Shown: positions 23,265-32,336, numbered from the stretch's first letter. The stretch is 64,000 nucleotides of DNA from Gallionella sp. (GCA_023229845.1 JALNYK010000011.1:25519-89518); one strand, 5' to 3'. The notes: a model not told the origin generated them from the sequence alone. Program-made: numbers and translations.

Positions 23265-23333
23265 GTAGGTCGGGTTTTACCCGGCAGCGTCGACATATTC
23301 GAGACGGTCGTGTCGGGTTGAAACCCGACCTAC
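23265..23333. repeat. GTAGGTCGGGTTT inverted repeat
   Basis: GTAGGTCGGGTTT (23265-23277) and AAACCCGACCTAC (23321-23333) are exact reverse complements, with an inner TGTCGGGTTG next to the right arm. Same family as the elements at 16817-16830 and 17185-17220. It lies between the parA-like gene's upstream region and the glmS remnant. Confidence 0.8.
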
Positions 23334-23380
23334 AGCCGTTCTTCTCCCCCAAGCCGAGAAACCTCGCGTCATCGGCCCCG

Positions 23381-23565
23381 TTATTCAACTGTTACCGACT
23401 TCGCAAGGTTACGCGGCATGTCCACATCCGTTCCCTTTTGCAGTGCGACGTAATATGCCAGCAGTTGCTGCGGGATGGTGTGCAGAATAGGGCTCAAATA
23501 ACCCGCGTGTTCGGGCATTTGCATCACATGGTGCCGTCCGCGGCACGGATATGGGTGTCGGCATC
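23381..23565 (-). pseudogene. glmS: Remnant of glmS 3' end with a frameshift
   Basis: Read leftward, the sequence ends MQMPEHAGYLSPILHTIPQQ, LLAYYVALQKGTDVDM, PRNLAKSVTVE and a TAA stop at 23381-23383. This is the unmistakable C terminus of glucosamine-6-phosphate synthase. Just upstream DADTHIRAADGT continues the match but in another frame: ACC-ATGTG-ATG near 23525-23530 appears to have lost one base from the expected ACC-CAT-GTG-ATG. Beyond about 23565 similarity to GlmS ends, so about 60 residues of some 610 remain. It cannot encode a working enzyme. The orientation agrees with the atp-glmU-glmS order of many betaproteobacteria. Confidence 0.9.
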
Positions 23566-23777
23566 GCCGGCCGGATAGGCCTCGGCAGAGGCCTCCTTCC
23601 CTTGCCGCGCGATATGCAGGAACAAGATTTATTTACTACGTTATTTGCCTCTATTTTTGCAGGTGTTTACCTTAGAGCCTCCATCAGTCGTTAAGGCAAC
23701 AATATTGCCGACCTCTCTCTTCCGCAACGGAATCAAGCAAACCGAGCTTGTTTTTCCTGTCAATCAGGGCGACAAAC

Positions 23778-24212
23778 ATGCAACCGGAATCCGACTCCAG
23801 GCAATCGCTATTAAATCAACGTATCCAGTCCAGTTTGCGTAGGGCTGAGACGTACACGCTGGGTTTGCGCAAGGCATACACTCGGTTAGTAGTCGGCGGG
23901 CTGACGAGTTCAGCGGCGACGACGCTGATAGCGGGGGGCACTGCGCTGCAGGGCCCATTACTTGGGTCTGGCACCACGGGTTGGCGGATAACCTGTATCG
24001 TCGCCGCGCTCTTGAGCCTGATATCGGCAATCTGTGTGGGTGCCGGCCAGCAATTGAAACTGGGAGAGCGACTGCCGCAAGGGCTGCTCTGCGTAGGCCG
24101 CTTGCGCGCCCTGGATATGGCCCTTGCGATCGGGAGTCGCGGCTGGAACGATATCGCAATAGAGTACGAGGAAATCGTAAAAGGATTTGCGGAAGTATTG
24201 ATCGATGAATAA
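23778..24212 (+). CDS. Small protein with two membrane helices, function unknown
   Basis: The 144-residue product has a charged N-terminal helix (LLNQRIQSSLRRAETYTLGL), two hydrophobic helices (LVVGGLTSSAATTLIAGGTA and ITCIVAALLSLISAICVGAG) and a C-terminal helical part (WNDIAIEYEEIVKGFAEVL). That layout recalls SLATT-type two-helix membrane effectors, but the resemblance is weak. ATG 23778 is chosen as the first Met before the charged helix; a TTG at 23748 would extend it by ten residues. Flanked by the glmS remnant and PhnA; base composition is a little less GC-rich than the core genes. Confidence 0.55.
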   Translation: MQPESDSRQSLLNQRIQSSLRRAETYTLGLRKAYTRLVVGGLTSSAATTLIAGGTALQGPLLGSGTTGWRITCIVAALLSLISAICVGAGQQLKLGERLPQGLLCVGRLRALDMALAIGSRGWNDIAIEYEEIVKGFAEVLIDE

Positions 24213-24432
24213 GACACGTCAGTTTGTCTTGTAGCGTGTGTGATTATTTCTCTCGCCGTCCGGCCTCACCATATCAAGCTATCAAGAGCCATTGTTCTGG
24301 ACAACGGCAAAGGCAACCCGCTGCCTTGGTTATTCGTTGCTTCATCAGCGCTCCCCATCTTCCGCTTATGGCTTTCAGCGACTAAACTGCGCGCCTGTCG
24401 CACTATCATCAATTTGAAACAAGGAATCCATC

Positions 24433-24774
24433 ATGAGCGGTTTGCCCAAATGTCCCCAATGCGGTTCGGAATACGCCTACGAGGACGGCAGTGTGTATGT
24501 TTGCCCCGAGTGCGCGCACGAGTGGCCTAAAGATGCGCCCGCCGATGCCGGCGAACAGCAGCGCATTTACAAAGATGCCTTTGGCAATGTACTGGTCGAC
24601 GGCGATTCGGTGACTGTCATCAAGGACTTGAAAATCAAGGGGTCGTCCTCGGTCGTCAAGGTCGGCACCAAGGTCAAGAACATCCGTCTGATCGATGGCG
24701 ACCACGACATCGATTGCAAGATCGACGGCATCGGCGCGATGCAGTTGAAGACGGAATTCGTCAAGAAGGCATAA
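24433..24774 (+). CDS. yjdM: PhnA/YjdM family zinc-ribbon protein
   Basis: The 113-residue protein starts with a zinc ribbon (LPKCPQCGSEYAYEDGSVYV, then CPECAHEW) and has the PhnA domain VLVDGDSVTVIKDLKIKGSS and VKVGTKVKNIRLIDGDHDID. The family was named for phosphonate operons but members usually stand alone, and the biochemical role is not established. AAGGA precedes the ATG. It converges with the PilB-like gene, whose stop is 6 bases away on the other strand. Confidence 0.93.
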   Translation: MSGLPKCPQCGSEYAYEDGSVYVCPECAHEWPKDAPADAGEQQRIYKDAFGNVLVDGDSVTVIKDLKIKGSSSVVKVGTKVKNIRLIDGDHDIDCKIDGIGAMQLKTEFVKKA

Positions 24775-24780
24775 GCCGCC

Positions 24781-26556
24781 TCAATCTAGTGGCGGTGCAA
24801 TCTTGATGATCTCTTCGGCGGAGGTCAGGCCTGCAGCGACTTTTTCCGCACCGGAGAGGCGTAGCGGCTTCATCCCTTCCTGCCGCGCAAGCGCCTTGAT
24901 CTTGCCCAGTTCGGCATCGCGAACTACCAGCTTTTTCATCTCGGCACTGAGCGGCAGCATCTCGTAGATGCCGGTGCGGCCCCGGTAGCCGGTCATGCGG
25001 CATTCCAGGCAGCCGGTGGCGACGTTGACCTGCCTGGGCTTGGCAGCCTTCCACGGGCTGACCAGCTCCTGCCAGGTCTCGTCGCTAATCTCGCCCTTCG
25101 TCTTGCAATGCGGGCACAGCGTGCGCGCAAGGCGTTGCGCCATCACGCCCAGCAGCGTGGCGTTCAGCAGGTAGGGCGGAACGCCCAGTTCCAGCAGGCG
25201 GGAGATCGCCGATGGCGCGTCGTTGGTATGCAGCGACGACAGCACCAGGTGGCCTGTCAACGCCGCCTGAATCGCCATCTCTGCGGTCTCGACGTCGCGG
25301 ATTTCGCCGACCATGATGATGTCGGGATCCTGCCGCAGCAGAGTGCGGATGCCATCGGCGAAGTTCAGGCCGATGTTGTGCTGCACCTGCATCTGGTTGA
25401 ATGCCGGTTCGATCATCTCGATCGGGTCTTCGACGGTGCAGACGTTGACCTCGGGCGTGGCGAGCTGCTTCAGCGTGGAATACAGCGTGGTGGTCTTGCC
25501 GGAGCCGGTAGGGCCGGTGACCAGGATGATGCCGTTGGGCTGGCGCGTCCAGCCGTTCCACATCGCAGTCTGGTCGCGCGTGAAGCCGAGGTCGGCGAAG
25601 TTCTTCACCAGTATCTCCGGATCGAAGATACGCATCACCAGCTTTTCGCCGAAGGCGGTGGGCATAGTCGACAGGCGCAGTTCGATCTCGTCGCCGTCGG
25701 CGCTGACGGTCTTGATGCGTCCGTCCTGCGGCCTGCGCTTCTCGACCATATCCATGCGCCCGAGCAGCTTGATGCGGTTGGTGATCGCGTTGGTGACCGG
25801 GGCCGGCAGCTGGTAGACCTGGTGCATCACGCCGTCGATGCGGAAGCGCACGATGCCGAGATCGCGACGCGGTTCGAGATGGATGTCGCTGGCGCGCTGT
25901 TCGAAGGCATATTTGAACAGCCAGTCCACCAGCGTGACGACATGCTGTTCGTTGGCATCCAGGTTTTTGTTCTTGCCCAGCTCGACCAATTGCTCGAAGT
26001 TCTGCACGCCTATCGCCTGCCCGGCCTTGGCCTTGTTGGCAAGCTGCACCGATTGCGCAAGGTTGTAAATTTCCGGCAGGTAGTGGTTGATATCCAGCGG
26101 GCTGGCCAGCACCAGCTCGATCTTCATATTCAGCACCCGCTCTAGCTCCGCGACCCAGTCGGAAACAAAAGGCTCGGCTGTGGCTATGGTTACCTCGCGA
26201 TCGCTGATCTTGATTGGCATGATCTTCAGCCGCTCTGCGTAAGACTTGGATACCAGATTGCCTATGCCCGCGAAATTCAGCTGCAGCGGATCGATATGGA
26301 TGTAGGTCATACCGACATGGGCGGCCAGCCATTCGGTGAGAAATTCAACCGTCAGCAGCTTGTTCGGCGGAAGACGGTTGCGCCATTTCTGCTCGCCGAT
26401 GACGACCAACGGATGCACATGCTCGCCGCGGTAGCGCTTGAGCAGCTTGTCGGCCTCCTCCGCCGGCAGCATGTCGTCGCGCACCAGCCAGCGCAGGATG
26501 AACTCCAGCGTGAGTTTCTGTCCCTGCTGTGCGGCGATGAAATTCTCTTTAGTCAT
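24781..26556 (-). CDS. GspE/PilB-family secretion or pilus ATPase
   Basis: The 591-residue protein has an N-terminal MshE-like region (residues about 60-200), then the ATPase core: GPTGSGKTTTLYSTLKQ (Walker A), VCTVEDPIEM (Asp box), GEIRDVETAEMAIQAALTGH (Walker B) with the His box HLVLSSLHTNDAPSA, and a tetracysteine zinc site (CPHC ... CLEC). It would power assembly of a type IV pilus or type II secretion pseudopilus. No other pilus genes adjoin it, so its system is elsewhere. It sits downstream of the atp operon, separated by a terminator. Confidence 0.95.
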   Translation of the reverse strand: MTKENFIAAQQGQKLTLEFILRWLVRDDMLPAEEADKLLKRYRGEHVHPLVVIGEQKWRNRLPPNKLLTVEFLTEWLAAHVGMTYIHIDPLQLNFAGIGNLVSKSYAERLKIMPIKISDREVTIATAEPFVSDWVAELERVLNMKIELVLASPLDINHYLPEIYNLAQSVQLANKAKAGQAIGVQNFEQLVELGKNKNLDANEQHVVTLVDWLFKYAFEQRASDIHLEPRRDLGIVRFRIDGVMHQVYQLPAPVTNAITNRIKLLGRMDMVEKRRPQDGRIKTVSADGDEIELRLSTMPTAFGEKLVMRIFDPEILVKNFADLGFTRDQTAMWNGWTRQPNGIILVTGPTGSGKTTTLYSTLKQLATPEVNVCTVEDPIEMIEPAFNQMQVQHNIGLNFADGIRTLLRQDPDIIMVGEIRDVETAEMAIQAALTGHLVLSSLHTNDAPSAISRLLELGVPPYLLNATLLGVMAQRLARTLCPHCKTKGEISDETWQELVSPWKAAKPRQVNVATGCLECRMTGYRGRTGIYEMLPLSAEMKKLVVRDAELGKIKALARQEGMKPLRLSGAEKVAAGLTSAEEIIKIAPPLD

Positions 26557-26635
26557 GGCATTGCACCCTGATTGAACTTGCCCAGTTTAATGGCTTGCGC
26601 GGCGAAATGCATCGTACGCTCGTACGACAGACACA

Positions 26636-26660
26636 AAAAAAGCAGCCGAAGCTGCTTTTT
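26636..26660 (-). terminator. Rho-independent terminator of the atp operon
   Basis: On the minus strand AAAAAGCAGC-TTCG-GCTGCTTTTTTT, a short stem with an extra-stable UUCG loop and a T-run, lies 25 bases after the atpC stop codon. Confidence 0.93.
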
Positions 26661-26684
26661 CCGATGTTGCATTGCCGAACGCGA

Positions 26685-27110
26685 TCAGTGCGTCTGCTTG
26701 CGCAGTTGCTGGATCGCGCGCAGTTGGGCGATGGCTTCGGCCAGCTCGGCTTGCGCCTGGGCGTAGTCGAGGTCGGAGATACGATTCTTCATCGCCTCTT
26801 CCGCCGCCTGCTTGGCTTCCAGTGCTCGCGCCTCGTCCAGGTCACCGCCGCGGATCGCGGTGTCGGCCAGGATGGTGACCACGCTGGGTTGCACTTCCAG
26901 CATGCCGCCCGATACGTAGATCAGCTCTTCCTGTTCCTGGTCGGGACGCTTGATGCGCACTGCGCCCGGTTTGATGCGGGTCATCAGCGCGGTGTGGCGC
27001 GGGTAAATACCCAGTTCGCCCATCTCGCCGGGAACGATCACGACTTCCGCCAGCCCGGAGAAGATTTGCTCCTCCGCGCTAACTACGTCGACATGTACGG
27101 TCATTGCCAT
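26685..27110 (-). CDS. atpC: ATP synthase F1 subunit epsilon
   Basis: The 141-residue protein (MTVHVDVVSAEEQIFSGLAE; VVIVPGEMGELGIYPRHTAL) has the N-terminal beta-sandwich and the C-terminal helical hairpin (RALEAKQAAEEAMKNRIS; YAQAQAELAEAIAQLRAIQQ) of the F1 epsilon subunit, which sits on the rotor stalk and can inhibit ATP hydrolysis. Last gene of the operon; ATG at 27110 or 27104. Twelve bases separate it from atpD. Confidence 0.97.
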   Translation of the reverse strand: MAMTVHVDVVSAEEQIFSGLAEVVIVPGEMGELGIYPRHTALMTRIKPGAVRIKRPDQEQEELIYVSGGMLEVQPSVVTILADTAIRGGDLDEARALEAKQAAEEAMKNRISDLDYAQAQAELAEAIAQLRAIQQLRKQTH

Positions 27111-27122
27111 GGCATTTACCTT

Positions 27123-28544
27123 TTACTGAAGGGTCTTGGCTTTTTCGACTGCTTCTTCGATGCTGCCGACCATGTAGAACGCCTGCTCAGGCAGGTGATC
27201 GTATTCGCCTGCGACGATAGCCTTGAAGCCCTTGATAGTGTCCTTCAGGGTCACATACTTGCCCGGTGCGCCGGTGAACACTTCGGCAACGTGGAACGGC
27301 TGCGACAGGAAGCGCTGAATCTTACGCGCACGTGCCACGGCCAGCTTGTCTTCCGGTGCCAGTTCGTCCATACCCAGAATCGCGATGATGTCGCGCAATT
27401 CCTTGTAGCGCTGCAGAGTCTGCTGCACGCTGCGGGCCACGGAGTAGTGCTCTTCGCCCACGACCAGCGGGTCCAGCTGGCGGGAGGTAGAGTCCAGCGG
27501 ATCGACCGCAGGGTAGATACCCAGCGAAGCGATGTCGCGGGACAACACGACGGTGGAGTCCAGGTGCAAGAAGGTCGTCGCAGGAGACGGGTCGGTCAAG
27601 TCGTCCGCAGGCACGTAAACGGCCTGGATGGAAGTGATCGAACCAACCTTGGTCGAAGTGATACGCTCTTGCAGACGGCCCATTTCTTCAGCCAGTGTCG
27701 GCTGATAACCCACGGCGGAAGGCATACGACCCAGCAGCGCGGACACTTCGGTACCGGCCAGTGTATAGCGGTAGATGTTGTCCACGAAGAACAGGATGTC
27801 GCGGCCTTCGTCACGGAATTTTTCAGCCATGGTCAAACCGGACAGCGCCACGCGCAGACGGTTGCCAGGCGGCTCGTTCATCTGACCGAACACCATCGCG
27901 ACCTTGGACTTGGTGAAGTCTTCCTTGTCGATAACGCCTGCATCAGACATTTCGTGGTAGAAGTCGTTACCTTCGCGGGTACGCTCACCCACGCCGGCGA
28001 ACACCGACAGACCGCTGTGCTGCTTGGCGATGTTGTTGATCAGCTCCAGCATGTTCACGGTCTTGCCCACACCCGCGCCGCCGAACAGACCGACCTTACC
28101 GCCCTTGGCGAACGGGCAAACCAGGTCGATAACCTTGATGCCGGTTTCCAGCAGGTCAACGGAAGGAGACAGTTCGTCGAACTTCGGTGCCTTCTGATGA
28201 ATTTCGCGTTTCTCGGTGCACTTGATCTCGCCGGCTTCGTCGATCGGACGACCCAGCACGTCCATGATGCGCCCCAGTGTGCCGGTGCCAACAGGAACCG
28301 AGATCGCGCTGCCGGTGGCATTGACTGCCATGCCGCGGCGCAGACCGTCGGAAGAACCCATCGCGATGGTACGGACGACGCCGTCGCCCAGCTGCTGTTG
28401 CACTTCGAACGTCAGACCCGCTTCGGCAGTGGAGCTGCCGGCGTCAGCCAGCGTCAAAGCCTCGTAAACCTTGGGCATTTGATCACGCGGGAATTCGATG
28501 TCAACCACCGCGCCGATACACTGAACAATCTTTCCTTGACTCAT
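27123..28544 (-). CDS. atpD: ATP synthase F1 subunit beta
   Basis: The 473-residue protein has the catalytic P-loop GGAGVGKTVNMLELINN, the catalytic Glu region GVGERTREGNDFY, Walker B DILFFVDNIYRYTLAG and the DELSEED equivalent region MDELAPEDKLAVARARKIQR. It carries the catalytic nucleotide sites. Length and motifs are normal. Confidence 0.99.
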   Translation of the reverse strand: MSQGKIVQCIGAVVDIEFPRDQMPKVYEALTLADAGSSTAEAGLTFEVQQQLGDGVVRTIAMGSSDGLRRGMAVNATGSAISVPVGTGTLGRIMDVLGRPIDEAGEIKCTEKREIHQKAPKFDELSPSVDLLETGIKVIDLVCPFAKGGKVGLFGGAGVGKTVNMLELINNIAKQHSGLSVFAGVGERTREGNDFYHEMSDAGVIDKEDFTKSKVAMVFGQMNEPPGNRLRVALSGLTMAEKFRDEGRDILFFVDNIYRYTLAGTEVSALLGRMPSAVGYQPTLAEEMGRLQERITSTKVGSITSIQAVYVPADDLTDPSPATTFLHLDSTVVLSRDIASLGIYPAVDPLDSTSRQLDPLVVGEEHYSVARSVQQTLQRYKELRDIIAILGMDELAPEDKLAVARARKIQRFLSQPFHVAEVFTGAPGKYVTLKDTIKGFKAIVAGEYDHLPEQAFYMVGSIEEAVEKAKTLQ

Positions 28545-28586
28545 TTTAAGATTCCCCGTCTAAATTAATTCTGAATTCTCTGCCGA

Positions 28587-29453
28587 TTAGCCGATCGCTG
28601 CCGCGCCGCCCACGATCTCGGAAATTTCCTTGGTGATCGCTGCCTGACGCGCCTTGTTGTAGACCAGCTTGAGTTCGCCGATGACGCTCTTCGCGTTGTC
28701 GGAAGCGGCCTTCATGGCCACCATGCGCGAGCTCTGTTCGGAAGCCATGTTCTCCACGACCGCCTGGTAAACCAGGGACTCGATGTAGCGCACCAGCAAC
28801 TCGTCGACAACCTGCTTGGCATCCGGCTCGTAGATGTAATCCCAGTTGCCTTCGCTCGTGCCCAGCTGTTCGCCGGAAAGCGGCAGCACCTGTTCGACCA
28901 CCGGCTCTTGCTTCATCGTGTTGACGAAGTGGTTGTAGCTCAGATAGATCGCGTCGATCTCGCCTGCCACGTAAGCATCCAGCATCACCTTGACGGCGCC
29001 GATCAGCTTCTCGATGTGCGGCGTGTCGCCCAGGCCGGTCAGATGCGACTTGACGTTGGCGCCCATGCGATTCATGAAGCTGAAACCCTTGTTGCCGATC
29101 GGACAAACCGTGATGCCCTTGCCCTCGCCTTCCCAAGTCTTCATGTTGCCGATCGCGAGGCGCAGCACGTTGGTGTTCAAACCGCCGCACAAGCCCTTGT
29201 CGGACGTGACGACGATCATACCGACGTTCTTGATGCTCTCGCGCTTGACCAGGAATGGATGCTTGTATTCCGGGTTGGCGCGCGACAAGTGAGCGGCGAC
29301 ATTGCGGATCTTCTCGGCATAGGGGCGCGCGGCACGCATGCGATCCTGCGCCTTGCGCATTTTCGCTGCTGCCACCATTTCCATCGCACGGGTGATCTTG
29401 CGCGTATTTTCTACGCTCTTGATCTTGGTGCGAATTTCTTTACTGCCCGCCAT
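28587..29453 (-). CDS. atpG: ATP synthase F1 subunit gamma
   Basis: The 288-residue rotor subunit shows the conserved N-terminal helix (MAGSKEIRTKIKSVENTRKI; TRAMEMVAAAKMRKAQDRM), the central TSDKGLCGGLNTNVL motif and the C-terminal helix (SRMVAMKAASDNAKSVIGEL; QAAITKEISEIVGGAAAI) that form the coiled-coil shaft. Normal length. Confidence 0.99.
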   Translation of the reverse strand: MAGSKEIRTKIKSVENTRKITRAMEMVAAAKMRKAQDRMRAARPYAEKIRNVAAHLSRANPEYKHPFLVKRESIKNVGMIVVTSDKGLCGGLNTNVLRLAIGNMKTWEGEGKGITVCPIGNKGFSFMNRMGANVKSHLTGLGDTPHIEKLIGAVKVMLDAYVAGEIDAIYLSYNHFVNTMKQEPVVEQVLPLSGEQLGTSEGNWDYIYEPDAKQVVDELLVRYIESLVYQAVVENMASEQSSRMVAMKAASDNAKSVIGELKLVYNKARQAAITKEISEIVGGAAAIG

Positions 29454-29466
29454 AACTCACCTCGCC

Positions 29467-31008
29467 TTAGTAGACTGCCGTTGCCTTGAACGATTCGATA
29501 GCGGCAGACAAAAGCTTCTCGTTGTCGCCGGACAGATCCTTGGTGGATTCGATCGCGTCCATCAGTGCCTTGTTGCTGGACTTCAGGTTGGCGTGCAATG
29601 CGGCTTCGAAAGCCAGCGCCTTGGGCACGGCCACGTCGTCGAAGTAACCCTTGTTCACTGCGAACAGTGTGGTCGCCATTTCGGACACGGACAGCGGGCA
29701 GTATTGCAGCTGCTTCATCAGTTCGGTCACCAGACGGCCGCGCTCCAGTTGCTTGCGGGTCGATTCGTCCAAGTCGGAAGCGAACTGCGCGAACGCAGCC
29801 AGTTCACGATACTGAGCCAGAGCCAGACGCACACCGCCACCCAGCTTCTTGATGACCTTGGTCTGCGCTGCACCACCCACGCGGGACACCGATACACCGG
29901 CGTTGATCGCGGGACGGATACCGGCGTTGAACAGGTCGGCTTCCAGGAAGATCTGGCCGTCGGTAATCGAGATCACGTTGGTCGGCACGAATGCGGACAC
30001 GTCACCAGCCTGGGTTTCGATGATCGGCAGTGCGGTCAGCGAACCGGTCTTGCCCTTGACTTCACCCTTGGTGAAGGCTTCGACGTACTCGGCGTTGACA
30101 CGCGCGGCGCGTTCCAGCAGACGGGAGTGCAGGTAGAACACGTCGCCGGGATAAGCTTCACGGCCCGGCGGACGGCGCAGCAACAGGGAGATCTGACGAT
30201 ATGCCCAGGCTTGCTTGGTCAAGTCGTCATAAACGATCAGCGCGTCTTCGCCGCGGTCGCGGAAGTATTCGCCCATGGTGCAGCCGGCGTAAGGCGCCAG
30301 GAATTGCATCGCGGCGGAGTCGGAAGCGGTAGCCGCAACGACGATGGTGTATTCCATCGCGCCGTGCTCTTCCAGCTTGCGCACCACGTTGGCGACGGTC
30401 GAAGCTTTCTGGCCGACGGCAACGTAGATACAGGTCATGTTCTGACCCTTCTGATTGATGATGGCGTCGACAGCAACGGCAGTCTTGCCGGTCTGGCGGT
30501 CGCCGATGATCAGTTCGCGCTGGCCGCGGCCAACCGGAACCATGGAGTCGATGGACTTCAGGCCGGTCTGCACCGGCTGGTCAACGGACTTACGTGCGAT
30601 AACGCCCGGCGCGACCTTTTCGATCTTGTCGGTCATCTTGGCATTGATCGGACCCTTGCCGTCGATAGGCTGGCCCAGCGCGTTCACGACGCGGCCGCGC
30701 AGCTCGGGACCGACCGGCACTTCCAGAATGCGGCCCGTGCACTTGACGGTGTCGCCTTCGGTGATGTGTTCGTATTCGCCCAGAATAACGGCGCCGACGG
30801 AGTCACGCTCGAGGTTCAGCGCCAGACCGAAGGTGTTGCCGGGGAATTCCAACATTTCGCCCTGCATCACGTCGGACAAGCCGTGGACGCGAACGATACC
30901 GTCGGTCACGCTGACCACGGTGCCTTCGGTGCGAGCCTGGGTCAGCGCTTCGAAGTTCTCGATGCGACTGCGGATCAAATTGCTAATTTCAGAAGGATTG
31001 AGCTTCAT
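29467..31008 (-). CDS. atpA: ATP synthase F1 subunit alpha
   Basis: The 513-residue protein opens MKLNPSEISNLIRSRIENFE and has the non-catalytic P-loop GDRQTGKTAVAVD, ALIVYDDLTKQAWAYRQISL and VSRVGGAAQTKVIKKLGGG, all standard. It alternates with beta in the F1 hexamer. Thirteen bases separate it from atpG. Confidence 0.99.
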   Translation of the reverse strand: MKLNPSEISNLIRSRIENFEALTQARTEGTVVSVTDGIVRVHGLSDVMQGEMLEFPGNTFGLALNLERDSVGAVILGEYEHITEGDTVKCTGRILEVPVGPELRGRVVNALGQPIDGKGPINAKMTDKIEKVAPGVIARKSVDQPVQTGLKSIDSMVPVGRGQRELIIGDRQTGKTAVAVDAIINQKGQNMTCIYVAVGQKASTVANVVRKLEEHGAMEYTIVVAATASDSAAMQFLAPYAGCTMGEYFRDRGEDALIVYDDLTKQAWAYRQISLLLRRPPGREAYPGDVFYLHSRLLERAARVNAEYVEAFTKGEVKGKTGSLTALPIIETQAGDVSAFVPTNVISITDGQIFLEADLFNAGIRPAINAGVSVSRVGGAAQTKVIKKLGGGVRLALAQYRELAAFAQFASDLDESTRKQLERGRLVTELMKQLQYCPLSVSEMATTLFAVNKGYFDDVAVPKALAFEAALHANLKSSNKALMDAIESTKDLSGDNEKLLSAAIESFKATAVY

Positions 31009-31035
31009 CTGGATTTCCTTATCTTGATAAATCTA

Positions 31036-31569
31036 TCAGGCCAGGGCGTTCGCCATTTCGCCAAGACGGGTGCGCGCAGAACCATCGATCACCTTGTCCC
31101 CGGCACGGATTACCACGCCACCCAGCAATTCTTTGTTGACTTTACAGACCAGCTTGATTTCGCGGCCCATGCGCTGCTTCAGCGAAGCAATGATCTTGTC
31201 CTGTTGCGCAGCCGACAATTCGAATGCCGAATCCACCACCACATTGACGGTTTTTTCTGCATCGGCGCGCAGCACTTCGAAAATTCCGGCGATTTCCGGC
31301 AGGTTCAGCAAGCGCTGATTCTCCGCCAGGATGCGCACGAAATTGCGTTGCTGCGTATTCGCTTGCCCGCCCAGCAGACCTTCCATCAGGCTTTCGACCT
31401 GGACTTTCGGCACGCGCGGGCTGGTAACTACAGCACGCACTTCCGGATTGCCCACAGCCTCGGCCAGAGACAACAACATCTCCGACCAGCCCTTCAGGTC
31501 TGCCAGTTTTTGCGCTTCTTCGAATGCCGCTTGGGCATAAGGACGTGCAGTAGTGATGGCTTCAGACAT
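31036..31569 (-). CDS. atpH: ATP synthase F1 subunit delta
   Basis: The 177-residue protein (RPYAQAAFEEAQKLADLKGW at the N terminus; VDSAFELSAAQQDKIIASLK and GGVVIRAGDKVIDGSARTRL at the C terminus) is the OSCP/delta subunit that ties F1 to the peripheral stalk. It starts 5 bases after the atpF stop. Confidence 0.98.
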   Translation of the reverse strand: MSEAITTARPYAQAAFEEAQKLADLKGWSEMLLSLAEAVGNPEVRAVVTSPRVPKVQVESLMEGLLGGQANTQQRNFVRILAENQRLLNLPEIAGIFEVLRADAEKTVNVVVDSAFELSAAQQDKIIASLKQRMGREIKLVCKVNKELLGGVVIRAGDKVIDGSARTRLGEMANALA

Positions 31570-31574
31570 GGCGT

Positions 31575-32045
31575 TTAGATTTCCGCAACTAGTTTATCGA
31601 GCAGATCGTTGTGAGCCTTGGCATCGATCTCGCGACCGAGGATCTTGCCCGCACCGGCCAGGGCAATTGCCGACACTTGGGTGCGCAGCTGCTCCTTGGC
31701 GCGGAACACTTCCTGATCGATCTCAGCCTTGGCGCCGGCGATGATACGATCGCCTTCCACCTTGGCTTGACCCTTGGCTTCTTCGACGATCTCAGTGGCG
31801 CGCTTTTCGCCATTGGCAACGATGTCGCCGGCCTTTTCCTTGGCTTCGCGCAGGATTTCTGCGGAACGCTTGGAAGCCAGCTCCAGATCGTGCTTGGCAC
31901 GCTCAGCATCTGCCAGACCATCGGCGATCTGCTTCTTGCGTGCGTCCAGAGCGGCCACGATCGGCGTCCAGACGAACGCCATGCAGAACCACACGAACAT
32001 CGCGAACATGATGAGCTGGGCGAGAAGAGTTGCATTGATATTCAT
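31575..32045 (-). CDS. atpF: ATP synthase Fo subunit b
   Basis: The 156-residue protein has one N-terminal membrane helix (ATLLAQLIMFAMFVWFCMAF) and a long charged coiled coil (DAERAKHDLELASKRSAEIL; EAKGQAKVEGDRIIAGAKAE), as expected for the peripheral stalk homodimer. Normal length. Confidence 0.98.
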   Translation of the reverse strand: MNINATLLAQLIMFAMFVWFCMAFVWTPIVAALDARKKQIADGLADAERAKHDLELASKRSAEILREAKEKAGDIVANGEKRATEIVEEAKGQAKVEGDRIIAGAKAEIDQEVFRAKEQLRTQVSAIALAGAGKILGREIDAKAHNDLLDKLVAEI

Positions 32046-32090
32046 GCAAGCTACCTTTCTTGATTTGTGCGTTGTCGCTTATTCGGAGAA

Positions 32091-32336
32091 TTAACCCACC
32101 ACAGCGAACAGGATGTACATGGCGATACCAACAGCGATCATCGGAACCGCGTCGACCAGACCCATAACCACGAAGAACTGGGTACGCAGCATCGGGATCA
32201 ACTCAGGTTGACGAGCAGCGCCTTCCAGGAAGCGGCCACCCAAGATACCGATACCAACGGCTGCGCCGAGTGCGCCCAAACCCATCATCAATGCGCCGGC
32301 GACGTACAGCAGTGCAGTGGCAGTTGTCATTTCCAT
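32091..32336 (-). CDS. atpE: ATP synthase Fo subunit c
   Basis: The 81-residue hairpin protein has two membrane helices, the polar loop GGRFLEGAARQPELIPMLRT (ARQPE motif) and the proton-carrying Asp in VVMGLVDAVPMIAVG. The lack of the Gln/Glu-Ser set used by Na+-type rings points to a proton ring. ATG at 32336 or 32330. Confidence 0.98.
   Translation of the reverse strand: MEMTTATALLYVAGALMMGLGALGAAVGIGILGGRFLEGAARQPELIPMLRTQFFVVMGLVDAVPMIAVGIAMYILFAVVG

Larger units (their letters stand above)
23216..23777. other. Gene-poor junction between orphan parA and a small membrane protein gene
   Basis: About 560 bases without an intact gene. Contents: the upstream region of the parA-like gene, the inverted repeat at 23265-23333, the glmS remnant at 23381-23565, and an A+T-richer stretch (about 23630-23777) in which I see nothing recognisable apart from what must be the leader of the next gene. 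Confidence 0.75.

Noticed and set aside
23216..23400. glmS-type ribozyme or riboswitch near the glmS remnant
   Set aside because: The remnant is the 3' end of glmS, and betaproteobacteria do not normally carry that ribozyme; the structure here is a simple inverted repeat.
24240..24530. 96-codon frame overlapping the start of the PhnA gene
   Set aside because: No ribosome site, no recognisable features, and it overlaps a conserved gene out of frame.
26595..31578. Long plus-strand frames opposite the atp operon
   Set aside because: They are antisense shadows of atpC, atpD and atpA; the sense-strand genes are complete and conserved.
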